The translations under genes and the position numbers were made by a program. A DNA stretch of 64,000 bases from Physella acuta (taxonomy: Eukaryota; Mollusca; Gastropoda; Physidae): NCBI RefSeq assembly GCF_028476545.1, contig NW_026732666.1, positions 1-64,000 on the forward strand. The letters are read 5' to 3'. Positions within the stretch are counted from its first letter, which is position 1. Every line of letters starts with the position of its first letter. The notes beneath the pieces were generated by a model that made no database searches, was not told where the DNA came from, and worked only from the letters and a program-made list of their open reading frames with translations. This document shows, piece by piece, positions 1 through 10,980 of the stretch.

Positions 1-49
1 AAGCTCCCTCCATCTTTGCCGGTATCTGGCCATTTTGTTGGCAGTCTCC

Positions 50-319
50 CAGTGTTTCTTCCAGACTTTTTTTTCTCCGGGGGGGGGGGGGGGGCACTTG
101 AAATTTTCGGGGGGAGGGCGGTAGACTTTCTTCGGGGGGGCGGACACTGTTAAAAGTATATATTTTCTATTATAAATTATATAAATTTCATTTCGTTCGG
201 GGGCGGGGGGACGGGGGGGGGGGGACGGCGGGGGGGGGGGGACGGTAAAAAAAAATTCGGGGAGGGGGGGTTTTCTCCCCCCCCCCCCCACCCCGAAGAG
301 ATGCCTGGAAGAAACTCTG
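50..319 (+). mobile_element. Non-autonomous hAT-like MITE with poly-G tracts
   Basis: Inverted ends are CAGTGTTTCTTCCAG on the left and CTGGAAGAAACTCTG on the right. The interior has no coding capacity and holds several G runs and a C run. Related copies lie at 17246-17445, 17760-17985, 53170-53328 (minus, partial) and 61142-61345 (diverged). The copy at 17246 has an 8-bp near-perfect target duplication, which with the CAGxG ends points to the hAT superfamily. The copy is shared with duplication copy 2, so it predates the duplication. Confidence 0.75.
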
Positions 320-566
320 AGTCTCACAAGATATTCCTGCCTTTGTTAGCTGCTTCCACGCTAGGCGCCACCACGGTCTTCGCCTAACTTGTTTTGTTTC
401 CCCTGATAAGTCCATTTAAACACCTGTCCTGTAATAGCATCTGAATTCATTCATGCGGGATGCATCGTCTTGTTTTATTGATTTATTTAGGAAACGGCAC
501 GGCATATCAATGGATAATGTAGCCGGCACTTATGCCCGGTGCCATGGACTGAAGACTGGTTAGACC

Positions 567-830
567 CAGAGGCGTAGCGACCCTTCCCGGCGCCCGGGGA
601 CAAACTTTCAATTTGGCGCCCCCCTCGAGAGCAAACTTTCGATTTGCACCCCCCCCCCCCCCCCCTCAAACTTTCGATTTCACCTCCCCTCAAACTATTT
701 ATAATGCAAATATGAAGCTAAAATGACATTTTAATTTGTCTTTACAACCCATTTTGGCGCCCCCTAAGGTCGGCGCCCGGAGACATATGAACCCCCCCTG
801 CCCCCCCCCCCCCCCATCGCTACGCCTCTG
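567..830. mobile_element. hAT-like MITE (CAGAGGCGTAGC ends)
   Basis: Ends are CAGAGGCGTAGCGA and TCGCTACGCCTCTG, a perfect inverted pair. Flanks are GTTAGACC (559-566) and GCTAGACC (831-838), a 7/8 target duplication typical of hAT elements. Duplication copy 2 shows the empty site near 18,220-18,230, so this insertion followed the duplication. The interior contains GGCGCC motifs and C runs and no transposase. Confidence 0.85.
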
Positions 831-838
831 GCTAGACC

Positions 839-1735
839 TATTATCTATATGCTGATAAGCCTATCCCAGACTATCAGGCTAGTAGTAATCGCACTTGAAG
901 GGCATAATTTGTATGGGGTTAGTCATCAAACATGATGCCTTATTTGTTTGAAAATATGTAGGATATTAGAATATACCTATGTATTATCTTATTCAATATA
1001 TCTGTTTTTAACTATCGATTGATATATTACAATTTGTTTCACTTTATAATAAGGTACACATTAAAAATGCGCTAGACAGTATTGATTAAATATTAAGATT
1101 ATCGCAATTTTTTCATCACGTTCATGGCTGTAATAGCAAGTGTTAAGAAAATGGTCAGTGTATTGTTGCAGATTTATCAAAATAACACATGTTTATACCG
1201 CTGTTCTATACTTTTAAAATTTAAATGCTAGTTTGTTTTTTTTTTTTGCTAGTGTTTGTTTTATTAAACAATTGTTACACAGTTCCGTTGTACCCTCTCT
1301 CGTTTTTAAATATACTCAGAGTGAACACGTTGCTACGTAACTGACCTATAAATACATTGTACGCCCTGATAACACTACCGATGTTCAATCGCTCATGATT
1401 ATAATTTCGAATATTTCTGTTCCATTTAATAACAGCACAATCGCTTTGCAGCTTTAAAAAAATACACATTTACAAAATAATAATACTTTAAATTATTATT
1501 TAACAAGGTGCATTTATCTGATATTTATTTCCAGGTATACGCCCTTGATTTTCCCTGCCCTAGGCTACTGTGATTGGAATGGGGAAAATCCGGTTTCTCC
1601 TAGCTATTACTCACCAGTCAGACACGTGTTAACTTTGCTGTTGGGTCATTGCCGTGTAACGTACGCAACTGTAGCATCAACATCAATGTTGTGTTTTGTC
1701 GAACATAAACTCAACAGTACAATTTGTGTTGACTG
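839..1735. other. Unique-looking upstream DNA, no gene recognised
   Basis: AT-rich sequence shared with copy 2 (about 18,230-19,130). Short open frames such as 1275-1469 (-) recur in the duplicate simply because the DNA is duplicated, and none resembles a known protein. A reading frame at 1545-1772 (+) has no counterpart of equal length in copy 2, which argues against coding. Confidence 0.6.
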
Positions 1736-1885
1736 TTTAAATGATGTTTCCCTAATGTTTAAAAATGTTTAACTAATGTTTACCTAATGTTTTAAAGATG
1801 TTTAACTAATGTTAACCTAATGTTTTAAAAATGTTTAAAGTTTACCTAATGTTTTAAAAATGTTTACTTTATGTTTAAATAAAGT
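1736..1885. repeat. TGTTTA-rich minisatellite, copy 1
   Basis: Degenerate repeats of about 20-37 bp built on ATGTTTAACTAATG and TGTTTACCTAATG. The same array in copy 2 (19,130-19,370) is longer, so it is a length-variable minisatellite. The core TGTTTAC equals the known forkhead-factor binding core. A regulatory role is only a possibility. Confidence 0.7.
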
Positions 1886-2496
1886 TTATTTAACATGGTG
1901 TCAGCTTTGTTGTAGGTTGAATGATTTTGACGTCATGTCAGCTTTGTGATTTGAAGAGTGGAAACCAGTTTCCTTGTTTAGGATATTTCCGACCAAACAA
2001 AAATTACACAATGCTAGGTAAATGTGGGAAACACAAAACAATGCCGAACCTAGACATTTTATTTTCATTATACAGCTTGATTAACGATCTAAATCGCTGC
2101 AATAGATCGTACGCAGGGTACTAATCCCGTCTTGTAGATTTGTGTGGTATATCAGATGTTGAAATGTCTCCTAAAGATCTAATCAATCAACTTTTTTAAA
2201 AAAGTGACAATTATCAGTTTAATGCAACGTTAAAACGGACACACCTTGACGTGACCTGAGTTTTCCTAAGAATACAGGTAGATCAGGATCAAGGACAGAA
2301 ACATGTGGGTCAGCCTATGTTTGTGTGTGTGTGTGTATGTGTGTCTGTGTGGAGGGATGGGTGGGTCGGGGTTTTCAAGGTATTCTTTGCATAGAGGAGT
2401 GTTTTCAACGTGTAAAACAGCTTGAACTTAGCCTGCAGGTATTTTACTGTTAAAAAATGAAGTTAGTTGTACTTGAAAAAAAATATATAAATGTTT

Positions 2497-3420
2497 ACAG
2501 TCGGTCGGTCAGTCGGTCGGTGGGTACGGTCGGTCGGTCGTCGGTCGGTCGGTCGGTACGGTCAGTCGGTCGGTGGGTACGGTCGGTCGGTCAGTCGGTC
2601 GGTGGGTACGGTCGGTCGGTCAGTCGGTCGGTGGGTACGGTCGGTCGGTCGTCGGTCGGTCGGTCGTCGGTCGGTCGGTGGGTCGGTGGGTCGTCGATCG
2701 GTGGGTACGGTCGGTCGGTCGTCGGTCGGTGGGTCGGTCGGTCGGTCGGTCGGTGGGTACGGTCGGTCGGTCAGTCGGTCGGTGGGTACGGTCGGTCGGT
2801 CAGTCGGTCGGTGGGTACGGTCGGTCGGTCGTCGGTCGGTTGGTCGGTCAGTCGGTCGGTGGGTACGGTCGGTCGGTCAGTCGGTCGGTGGGTACGGTCG
2901 GTCGGTGGGTACGGTCGGTCGGTCGTCGGTCGGTCGATCGTCGGTCGGTGGGTACGGTCAGTCGGTCGTCGGTCGGTGGGTACGGTCGGTCGGTCAGTCG
3001 GTCGGTGGGTACGGTCGGTCGGTCGTCGGTCGGTCGGTCGGTCGGTCGGTCAGTCGGTCGGTGGGTACGGTCAGTCGGTCAGTCGGTCGGTGGGTACGGT
3101 CGGTCGGTCGTCGGTCGTTCGGTCGTCGGTCGTCGGTCGGTCGGTCGGTCAGTCGGTCGGTGGGTACGGTCAGTCGGTCAGTCGGTCGGTGGGTACGGTC
3201 GGTCGGTCGTCGGTCGTTCGGTCGTCGGTCGGTCGGTCGGTCGGTCGGTCAGTCGGTCGGTGGGTACGGTCAGTCGGTCAGTCGGTCGGTGGGTACGGTC
3301 GGTCGGTCGTCGGTCGTTCGGTCGTCGGTCGTCGGTCGGTCGGTCGTCGGTCGGTCGGTGGGTACGGTCAGTCGGTCGTCGGTTGGTCGGTCGGTGTGTC
3401 GGTCGGTCGGTCGGTCGGCA
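2497..3420. repeat. (GGTC)n-derived minisatellite, copy 1, ~920 bp
   Basis: Repeats of GGTCGGTC punctuated by GTGGGTACG and TCGTC make a higher-order pattern. All three plus-strand frames are open for about 300 codons (SVGRSVGR-like) because the unit lacks stop triplets. This is low-complexity DNA, not evidence of protein. The copy-2 counterpart (20,018-20,331) is only about a third as long. Confidence 0.9.
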
Positions 3421-3582
3421 TATTGTAATAGTAGATTTATTTCAAATACCCAGCAAAAAATTTTGAGCAAGCTCAATTCTGTTTTTTAGCAACACAAATC
3501 TACATAATTAATCAATGATTGCTAGTCGACTTTTATCAATGAAATAGAGGGCTGATATCACAGAACCAACGCTGACCCGTTT

Positions 3583-3650
3583 TATCTCATCATAACGATA
3601 AGATAATCTCATCATAACGATAAGATAATCTCATCATAACGATAAGATTA
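3583..3650. promoter_or_regulatory. Triple 20-bp repeat with GATAAG motifs
   Basis: Three tandem copies of TCTCATCATAACGATAAGAT lie about 1.4 kb upstream of the receptor start and are kept in copy 2 (about 21,400-21,465). GATAAG is the known GATA-factor core. The repetition is seen directly; the enhancer role is inferred. Confidence 0.4.
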
Positions 3651-3839
3651 CGCGCTTGTCACAGTGAATTCAATGTTATCCTTCGACATGTAAACAGATG
3701 TGTGATTCTGACACATACTTTAAATCGAAACTTTTTACTTTGGACAAACACAATGTGTAATGGGCACGTGAAGATAATGAAATAACGTTTTAACTTGTGA
3801 CTTCTATTTTTAGATACAAAAAAATCCTCTAATCTAGAG

Positions 3840-3936
3840 CTTTGATTGGTCAGAAATCGTTACTTAGCCTATGCTCTCCACCTTTATGAGACCAATTGCT
3901 CGAGAAATAAACAAACTAGACAGCAGATACTCTCGG
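3840..3936 (+). other. Candidate 5' leader exon of receptor copy 1
   Basis: The end of this stretch is a good splice donor, TCTCGG|GTAAGC, and the receptor start codon is preceded by a good acceptor, TTTATTTACACAG at 4976. Together they imply a leader intron of about 1.04 kb. The same donor exists in copy 2 (exon end 21,752). The transcription start was not located and no convincing TATA box was seen. Confidence 0.4.
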
Positions 3937-4079
3937 GTAAGCGCTTTCTTCTATTTGTTAATCTAATAGCAAACGATTACCCCCCCCCCCTCCTAAAATA
4001 TAAGCAAGCATTTGATCTAGAATATTCTTTTATTTTCTTCTGTAGTGCTAACATCCACTTATTGTCACCAATACACGAG

Positions 4080-4575
4080 TTTAGTTATGTTCTAACACCC
4101 ACACTAAAACCAAACCAAACTATGTTAGCTATTCATGACAGGACCAACACAGTAACAAAACTATATAGTGTTAGCTATCCACGATAAGATCATTACAGCA
4201 ACACAACTATATTGTGTTAGTTATTCATGATAAGATCTTACATTAACACAACTATATTGTGTTGGCTATTCCTTATAACATCAATACAGTAACACAACTA
4301 TATTGTGTTAGCTATTCATGACTAGATCAATACAGTAACAAAACTATATTGTGTTAGCTATTCATGATAAGATAAATACAGTAACACAACTATAATATTT
4401 TAGCTATTCATTATGACATCAATACAGTAACACAACTATATTGTGTTATCTATGTTCCGAGATTCACCAGTAACACACCCATACTAAGTATAAGAACCAT
4501 CAAGTAATACAATTACATTGTGTTAGCTATTCGCTAAGATAAATCCAGTAACACAACTATATTGTGATATCTTTG
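4080..4575. repeat. Tandem array of ~60-bp units, each with an imperfect palindrome
   Basis: About eight units contain AACACAACTATATTGTGTT, an inverted repeat of AACACAA and TTGTGTT around a TATA-like centre, followed by AGCTATTCATGATAAGAT. The array lies within the presumed leader intron, 450-950 bp before the receptor start codon, and is retained at about 21,890-22,395 in copy 2. Confidence 0.8.
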
Positions 4576-4647
4576 TGCTAACTCAACAATTATAAGTATA
4601 AGTTATGAACAAAAGGTAAAATGTCCTTTTCAAACCTGACTGTCCAA

Positions 4648-4860
4648 AAGGCAAGTGAAGTAGAGTTCACCTGTTTCTGTGCCCTCGGCGAATGATGGCA
4701 TAGTGTGGTCAGCATTATGCCCACTCGCCTTTACTTTCCCTAACATGTGTTTGGTACCTATCGGAGTGGACTCAGTGACGATCTACTGACTTGCACCCGG
4801 ATTCGAACTCGAGACTTCCGTGTTAGCAGTCAATCGCTCTACCGCTAGGCCACGCCGTCC
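4648..4860 (-). mobile_element. tRNA-derived SINE
   Basis: Read on the minus strand, the head has box A TGGCCTAGCGGTAGAG and box B GAGTTCGAATCC at tRNA-like spacing. A non-tRNA body follows, ending near a stretch with CAGGTGAACTCTACTTCACT. The body does not fold as a tRNA acceptor stem, so this is a SINE. The same copy is in duplication copy 2 (22,465-22,687), and tail-like sequence recurs at 38,368-38,520, 8,938-8,990 and 30,210-30,260. Confidence 0.75.
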
Positions 4861-5025
4861 TATGGTTATGTACAATGCACCAGATAATTTTTATACATTA
4901 ACATGGCATTTTACTATTTATAAACGACCAATTTCTTTAAGTCGAGTCTAATTACCTTCTTGTTTTATTTACACAGAATCCGGATGAAACCCTAACAAAC
5001 CGACATCGTATCAACATCTGCCAAC

Positions 5026-6219
5026 ATGTCTTTCACTGCGTCTGGCATCAACTACACCACATACCTAGCGGCCTCAAAGGGTCTTCACATCGTCTTCATC
5101 ATTCTAATTTTACTCTCCAACGTAATCCTCCTCTTTAAAGTCTCGAGACAAAACAGATTCCTCTACTCAACCAAGTGTATCATACTCATCTCCCTAGCAT
5201 TCGGCGATTCCTTTTGTGCGCTGTTTTCTTTGGTTGTGCGAACAAAAGCCATGTTCCAAGAATATCCGATAGGACCGTCTTGCAGTTTATCTTTATCAGC
5301 TTCAGTATACGAGTACCACCTTCTCAATTTTGTCTACGGCGCTGGGCTAATAACTCTATGTGCCGAGTACGTTCATCGACGGAAAACAACTACTCCAGGA
5401 ACGGCAACTCAGAAAGATTTTCTACGTGCTGTTTTAATCAGTAGCGTCCCTTGGTTTTTAGGGTTAATCATTGTGTTACCGCTAACAATGGCTGGTGTGG
5501 ATCTAGGCCTGTGTCAATTGAACTACACGCTAGACAGGTTAAGGGCGCAGACTATCGTCTCTACAATTTTACCTGCAGTTATCGCTGTGTGTATATCTTC
5601 AGTTTTGGCCTACGGAAATTGTCAACCCGGACACACACAGACAACTGAGCTGAACACAGCACAGAGACCGGCGTCCGGCTACATTGAGACAGCACCTCCA
5701 ACATATGACCATCAGGCGCCGCCTTACGCTCAATCAACCCATGCGCATTATCCTGTACAGAATCAACACCCACCAGTGTACCATCAACCGAGCTATCAAC
5801 AACAACCGCAGCAGATAAGCTACCAGCCTCAACAGATGTCTAACTACTCATACGAACCCAGCAATGTATTCATCCCTCAAAAATTTAACGGCTCCTTTGC
5901 CAACAACGGCTCCCCATACTACACCGGCTCCCCACAATTCGCCGGATCCCCTCACAACACCGGCTTACCCGCCACCACACACACAGCCGCCACCACCTCC
6001 TTCAACGAGAGATACAAGATTCTCACCCTGGCATTGACCTTCTTCTTCCTCGTCATGCCGCAAGCGGTGTTCTACTTGGCCTACACCATCAGCCATTTTG
6101 CTGTCGTACCTGACGTCACCCACACGGCTTTAACAGACGGCTTCATGTACCTGATGCTGCTCAGGCCTGTAATCACGCCCATCATTACGTCACAATCATC
6201 CTACTTACAATATTGTTAA
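5026..6219 (+). CDS. Seven-transmembrane receptor, divergent rhodopsin-like, paralogue 1a
   Basis: 397 residues, one coding exon, start chosen as the first ATG after an acceptor at 4976. Hydrophobic segments fit seven helices: about 19-39, 50-71, 96-117, 133-156, 174-197, 331-354 and 369-388. Class A marks are N32 in TM1, LAFGD (58-61 area) in TM2, C86 and C163 as the likely disulphide, W143 in TM4, P183 in TM5 and P345 in TM6. The DRY site reads E-Y-V (114-116) and the NPxxY site reads R-P-V-I-T (380-384). Loop 3 (about 200-328) is rich in Pro, Gln, Tyr and Ser and holds PPTY (224-227), a WW-domain ligand type. Sequons lie at N9 and N166. It is probably a plasma-membrane signalling receptor, perhaps chemosensory, with unknown ligand. 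Copy 2 (22,853-24,046) is about 96% identical. The family is not one I can name. Confidence 0.85.
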   Translation: MSFTASGINYTTYLAASKGLHIVFIILILLSNVILLFKVSRQNRFLYSTKCIILISLAFGDSFCALFSLVVRTKAMFQEYPIGPSCSLSLSASVYEYHLLNFVYGAGLITLCAEYVHRRKTTTPGTATQKDFLRAVLISSVPWFLGLIIVLPLTMAGVDLGLCQLNYTLDRLRAQTIVSTILPAVIAVCISSVLAYGNCQPGHTQTTELNTAQRPASGYIETAPPTYDHQAPPYAQSTHAHYPVQNQHPPVYHQPSYQQQPQQISYQPQQMSNYSYEPSNVFIPQKFNGSFANNGSPYYTGSPQFAGSPHNTGLPATTHTAATTSFNERYKILTLALTFFFLVMPQAVFYLAYTISHFAVVPDVTHTALTDGFMYLMLLRPVITPIITSQSSYLQYC

Positions 6220-6405
6220 AAAGGCGCCATCAGTAGGAAATCATTACATCACAATCATCCTACCTACTACATTGTTAAAATGACGTCATCACCTCACCGA
6301 GCAATCATTACCTCACATTCAACCTGCATACAACGTAATTAAATTCACGTCATTAGTAGGAAATCATTACGTTACAATCAACCTACCTGCAACATAAAAC
6401 TACGG
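6181..6405. repeat. Tandem repeats of the receptor C-terminal coding end (4 units)
   Basis: Units of 59-64 bp begin ATCATTACGTCACAATCA at about 6181, 6240, 6304 and 6363. The first unit is the end of the coding region (last ~12 codons plus stop). The following units repeat the same sequence downstream of the stop. The duplicate at 24,008 has three units instead of four. Confidence 0.8.
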
Positions 6406-7062
6406 TCAAAACCACAGAAAAGGACCTTAGAAAACGATGAATAGGGTAGCTGTGAGTACATAACACGCTTGTCTAAAATGAACTGACCAAAACAATGTTT
6501 GTTATAGAAGTAATGCTGCAGCCCTTTGATCCTCCGGCGGCTAAACAGGATTTATTCAAGCCACGTCTGGCTTAATCAGACAAACATTGTGTCAAAATTA
6601 GACTCTTGACATCAAACTTGACAACGTGCAGCTAAAGTTTTACAACATGTTAACCATTTCGCAAATGTTCGACCCGGATACAAAGACGTCACATTCCCAT
6701 CTACTATATGATATTTTTCTTTTCTCGTACGCATAATTTACGTACACCAGTAACATGATGTCACATCCAGATGACTTATAACAGACCTCACATACAAACC
6801 TCACAAACAGACCGTACATACAAACCTCACAAACAGACCTACATACAAACCTTACATAAAACCTCACATACATACATCATAAACAATAAATACATGTTAC
6901 AATGAATTAATGTACAACAGTATTATTTTCTTTAGAATATTAATGTGCATAAATGTATTGCATTTTTCTTTATTAAACGTCAGTATCCATGCTCATCATC
7001 ACTATAATCTTTACTTTGTACATACAAAAAAAATTGAAACTTTGTATTTCTTGGTCACGTTA

Positions 7063-7065
7063 TTT

Positions 7066-7144
<79 letters not shown>

Positions 7145-7419
7145 ACGGACTTAGCAAAATGTAGTATAGTTGTTAAATTTCATTGAACTATTTTTTATAA
7201 ACAAACTACTGGCTTTTCCAACGTTATCTGATACATTTGTCTTTTCTATGCTGGCATCTCGATAATCACAGTTTTAATTATTCTCACTTTCTAAAACAAC
7301 AACAATATTCAATTTAGGCTGTCAAAAGATATTTTATTGCAATTAGAATGATTGCCCTTTAGATGTACAATTAAAGATTTATAATCTAGTATGCTATGAG
7401 TAATATTGTAATACATACG

Positions 7420-7471
<52 letters not shown>
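7063..7471. repeat. (CA)n(TA)n microsatellite, shared repeat segment, second (AT)n
   Basis: (CA)10 followed by (TA)n up to 7141, then a segment (7142-7400) that recurs at 30,826-31,110, 54,850-55,110 and, in part, 63,425-63,570, then another (AT)n at 7420-7471. The shared segment contains GCAAAATGTAGTATAG and TTTTATTGCAATT and has no evident coding potential. Confidence 0.85.
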
Positions 7472-7474
<3 letters not shown>

Positions 7475-7499
7475 TTTATGTGGAAATTAACTTTTTTAT

Positions 7500-9528
7500 C
7501 CCCTTAATGCCTGAATTATGTTCCAAGCGTGTAAAAAAATATTTGTTCTGATTTTCTCTCATCATAGTAACACTGAATTTGAGGTATATAGTTGTTTTAG
7601 AATTTTGACTTATTTTTGATGATAATTACGGTATGTCGAAAAACGCGACATCAGGCACTTATGGACCAAACAGTAATTTAATTTTTTTTTAGTCCGGATC
7701 ATTTTACTATTTTTACTGTCACATGTTTCTCTAAATATCCATGCACAAACAATAAAATATCACAAAATGAACATACTGACATGCAAGAAGATGTAGAATC
7801 ACTTGCAAAACTCATGAAAACTATACTTTATTAGCTCAGGCATAGAGTTACATAACTCTGCTGCACCTGCTCACTGACTAACTCTTATGAATGGGTATTT
7901 TGAAGCCTTGCTGTCGTGGTTCTACTACACAACAGTAACAAACTACATATGAAATGACTTCCTTCAATTTGTAGAGCCTTATTTGTCCCCGGTTACGTAA
8001 TTTTTGTTAACTCTTATTCAAGGTCAACTAATAAAGACGCATATTTCTCATTTGACCTATATTTGCTATACACACAAAGCACATGAAGAAATACTGTCCT
8101 AAATGACAGTGTTCAGCCATTGTATATTCGTCCATGCTCAATGCAGCTGCTGTGGTTACTTAGTGTCACTGCTGTGGATGCTCAGTGCCACCGGTGTGGG
8201 TACTCACTGCTATTGTTGATGGTACCTTATGTTTCTGATTCGTGCTACGGCTATTGTTCTCGACTGATTCTGATATTGATTACCAATGACAGAGCTGTAG
8301 CTACATATTGCTACTGGTATGGGTACTCAGTGCTGAAACAGTGGGTACTGAGTATTGAAGCCATGTGTACTGAGTGCTGAAGCTGTGGGTACTCACTGTT
8401 GAAGCTGTGGGTACTCACTGTTACTGCAGTCTGTTCTTGGTGTAACTGCTGTGGGTACTCAGCGCTTGAGCTGTTGGTAATCGATAACGTTGATGTGGGT
8501 ACTCAGCCTTAGCAGTGGGTACTCAGTATCACTGCTGTGAGTGCTTAGTGCTCAAACTGTAGTTGCTCAGTGTCACTGATGTGATGTTGGTACTCAGTGC
8601 TGAAGATGTGGGTACTCAATAACACTGCTGTCGGTACTAAATACCAGTATAATGCCACTAATGTGAGTATTCAATAGCACTGCAAAGGGTATTTTTGTCA
8701 GCACTCAACCTTACTGTATTTTTCGAGGTGTAGGTCTACGCTCAGTGTTATTATTGTCAAGGTCAATGTGAAGACCTTTCTTTGGTGGTATCCAGGATAG
8801 TGGTCCACCACCTCACTTCCTGTTGTCTATTATGTTTTTTATGTTCTCCTAATATTTTACAATACTATTTCAAAGCTAAATACGTTATATTGTACCCAGC
8901 AACACGATCACATTATTCCAGCATCGCTCTCTCTCCATATGCCAATGTCAATGAAACAGGTGAACTCTACTTCACCTACCACATGGACCGTAACGTTCTA
9001 AAGTGCACTTTTATATATAGCCGAAGACTACATTGTAAATCCTTTACTTATTTATAATCATACTTGAATGAATGACAGCTTGGCGATGTATCGTATTTCG
9101 TTATACCTGCTTGACACCCAAGTTCCATTTGATGTCTTATTGCCGGATGTCGCGAAAACGCGACAAACCGTAATTACCAGAAAACTTCCAAAATTATTCT
9201 CATATGTGATTTATATTGTTTATATACATAAAAGAATGAATAATAAAGCTATTAGTATTTTTTGTAACAAAAACGGATTACCTATTTAATAATAATAATC
9301 AATGTAAGTAGGCTGAATTCACAAAGTCAAAAAAATTGCGATGCGCGTGAGTCAAGAGAGTGTGACGTCATAAATTTCGACTTGACTACGTGACCGCTGG
9401 TACCGATACAACCGTCTGGATGTACCCAATACACAACGACCGGCAGCAGTAGGATAAATGTACATATGCGAAAATGCTATGCGCTAAATCGGTATGTCGC
9501 GAAAACGCGACTGTCGGCGTTAAGGGGG
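7500..9528. mobile_element. Non-autonomous piggyBac-like element, 2.03 kb
   Basis: The element starts CCCCTTAATGCC and ends GGCGTTAAGGGGG, an inverted pair, and is flanked by TTAT (7496-7499) and TTAA (9529-9532). C/G-run ends beside TTAA are the piggyBac signature. Copy 2 shows the uninterrupted site near 24,941-24,948. Subterminal GTCGCG...CGCGAC palindromes recur at about 7630, 9150 and 9495. No transposase was found inside. A related inverted fragment lies at 30,040-30,725. Confidence 0.85.
8140..8700. repeat. Degenerate minisatellite inside the piggyBac-like element
   Basis: Irregular repeats of about 20-35 bp built on GTGGGTACTCAGTGCTGAAG and variants with CACTGCTG. Many units are diverged. 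The same array, in reverse complement and shorter, lies at 30,480-30,725. Confidence 0.75.
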
Positions 9529-9744
9529 TTAAACATGGATTATCGACGGAGGCAGGCTTGCCACACTCGTATAGGCTAACGACAAATTTAAAAAAAAACG
9601 TAGAGACACTGAAAGATGTAGACTGTGTCTAGACCGGGTCAATGTGTTGTAAATAGACCACTCCCACGGGGAACGATCAACTTGACAGTAAGCAACACCG
9701 CAAAAAAGTAGATCCTGTCTTCATGTTAACAGCTCTCTGTCGTG

Positions 9745-10070
9745 TATGAAACAATACTAGCTAGCTAACGAGTATCCATAAACCATTGTCTATCATAGCC
9801 TAACAAGTTTCAAAAACACTAACCTAACATGTTTCAAAAACACTCGTCTAACTTGTACCGTAAAACCCTAGCCTAACATGTTTCAGAAACCTAAACCTAA
9901 CATGTTTTATAAACCCTAGCCTAACATCTTTCAAAATCCCTAGCCTAGATGTTTCAAAAACACTAGCCGAAGATCTTTCAAAAATCCTTTTCTAACATGT
10001 TTCATAAAACCCAAGTCTAAATTCTATCAGAAAGCCTAGACCAATAGGTTTTATAAAACCCTAGCCAACC
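9745..10070. repeat. CCTAAC-type degenerate satellite, copy 1
   Basis: Repeats of about 20-24 bp of the form CTAACATGTTTCAAAAACC. The counterpart in copy 2 is longer (25,190-25,810). Similar sequence occurs at 52,830-52,990, 53,330-53,500 and 63,820-64,000. Confidence 0.75.
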
Positions 10071-10262
10071 CATCAGCCAACCCATCAACCTTTCCTCACA
10101 TCTAACCAGCCAACCCATCAATCTTTCCCCACGTCTAACCAGCCAACCCATCAACCTTTCACCACGTCTAACCAGCCAACCCATCAACCTTTCCCCACGT
10201 CTAACCAGCCAACCCATCAACCTTTCTCTACGTCTAACCAGCCAACCCATCAACCTTTCCCC
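10065..10262. repeat. 33-bp minisatellite, about six units
   Basis: Near-identical units of GTCTAACCAGCCAACCCATC plus AACCTTTCCCCAC. The array replaces the satellite that continues in duplication copy 2, so it marks the right edge of copy 1. The open frame on the minus strand is low-complexity. Confidence 0.85.
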
Positions 10263-10377
10263 AGCCAACGTACTCACTAGCAGCCACCTTACCAACATGC
10301 ACTTACCCATCACCTAAAACTAAACTCACCAATCACCACCCACCACACTTGTTGGAGCCGAGCTGACTCGCCTGCTT

Positions 10378-10572
10378 GCACCCAACCCCCTATCACTCCC
10401 ATTTCTTTCTAGCACCCAACCCCCTATCACTCACCATTCCTTCTAGCACCCATCACCCTATCACTCCCCTTTCTTTCTAGCACCCAAACCCCTATCATTC
10501 ACTTTTTCTTCTAGAACCCAACCCCTTATCACTCTCCATTCCTTCTAGCACCCAACCCCCTATCACTCACCT
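10378..10572. repeat. ~40-bp minisatellite, about five units
   Basis: Units built on CACCCAACCCCCTATCACTC followed by a pyrimidine-rich TTTCTTTCTAG stretch. No coding capacity was noted. Confidence 0.8.
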
Positions 10573-10980
10573 TTATTGTTCTTTATTCTCTAGACAATCA
10601 TTTGTTTTACCCCCCCCCCCCTGCTAACTCATGCTTGTTGGCAGATTTACGATGGCATTTATTACCTGCACAGGTGTGAGAAATTAGCAGTTACTGCATT
10701 TTCAACTTAATTACTCTTTTAATGACTTTCTTGACTAGACTTCTTTACTTCTTGTAGATCATAGGGCCTCAAAAATAACCTTCCATTTTATCCGGTCCCC
10801 GGCTATTAATTTTACAAACACCCAAAACATGCCTGCTGTCTTCAGATCTTCAAGATGACTCCGCCTCCAGGTCTGTCTTTGGCGCCCTCTATTCCGTTTT
10901 CCCTGGGCGTTTCACTCCAGCGCCTGTATATTACACTAGTCACTAAATACTAGGCATGCTAATTGAGATAGACAACAATT

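Larger units (their letters stand above)
1..10070. repeat. Segmental duplication I, copy 1 (direct; left edge outside window)
   Basis: This block matches 17,710-25,510 in the same orientation, nearly base for base over long stretches, from the opening sequence through the G-tract MITE, the GGTC minisatellite, the GATA repeats, the palindrome array, the SINE, the receptor gene and its 3' flank. The copies differ by clean insertions: 567-830 and 7500-9528 occur only here, and 20,349-21,256 occurs only in copy 2. The match starts at base 1, so the true left boundary is not visible. It ends near 10,070, where this copy enters a different minisatellite. Confidence 0.95.

Noticed and set aside
1275-1469. 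64-codon minus-strand frame repeated at 18,666-18,860
   Set aside because: Kept only because the DNA is duplicated and nearly identical. No codon-level constraint can be judged and no motif is seen.
2457-3489. Three overlapping ~300-codon SVGR-repeat frames
   Set aside because: All three frames are open only because the GGTC repeat lacks stop triplets. The copy-2 array does not preserve length or ends.
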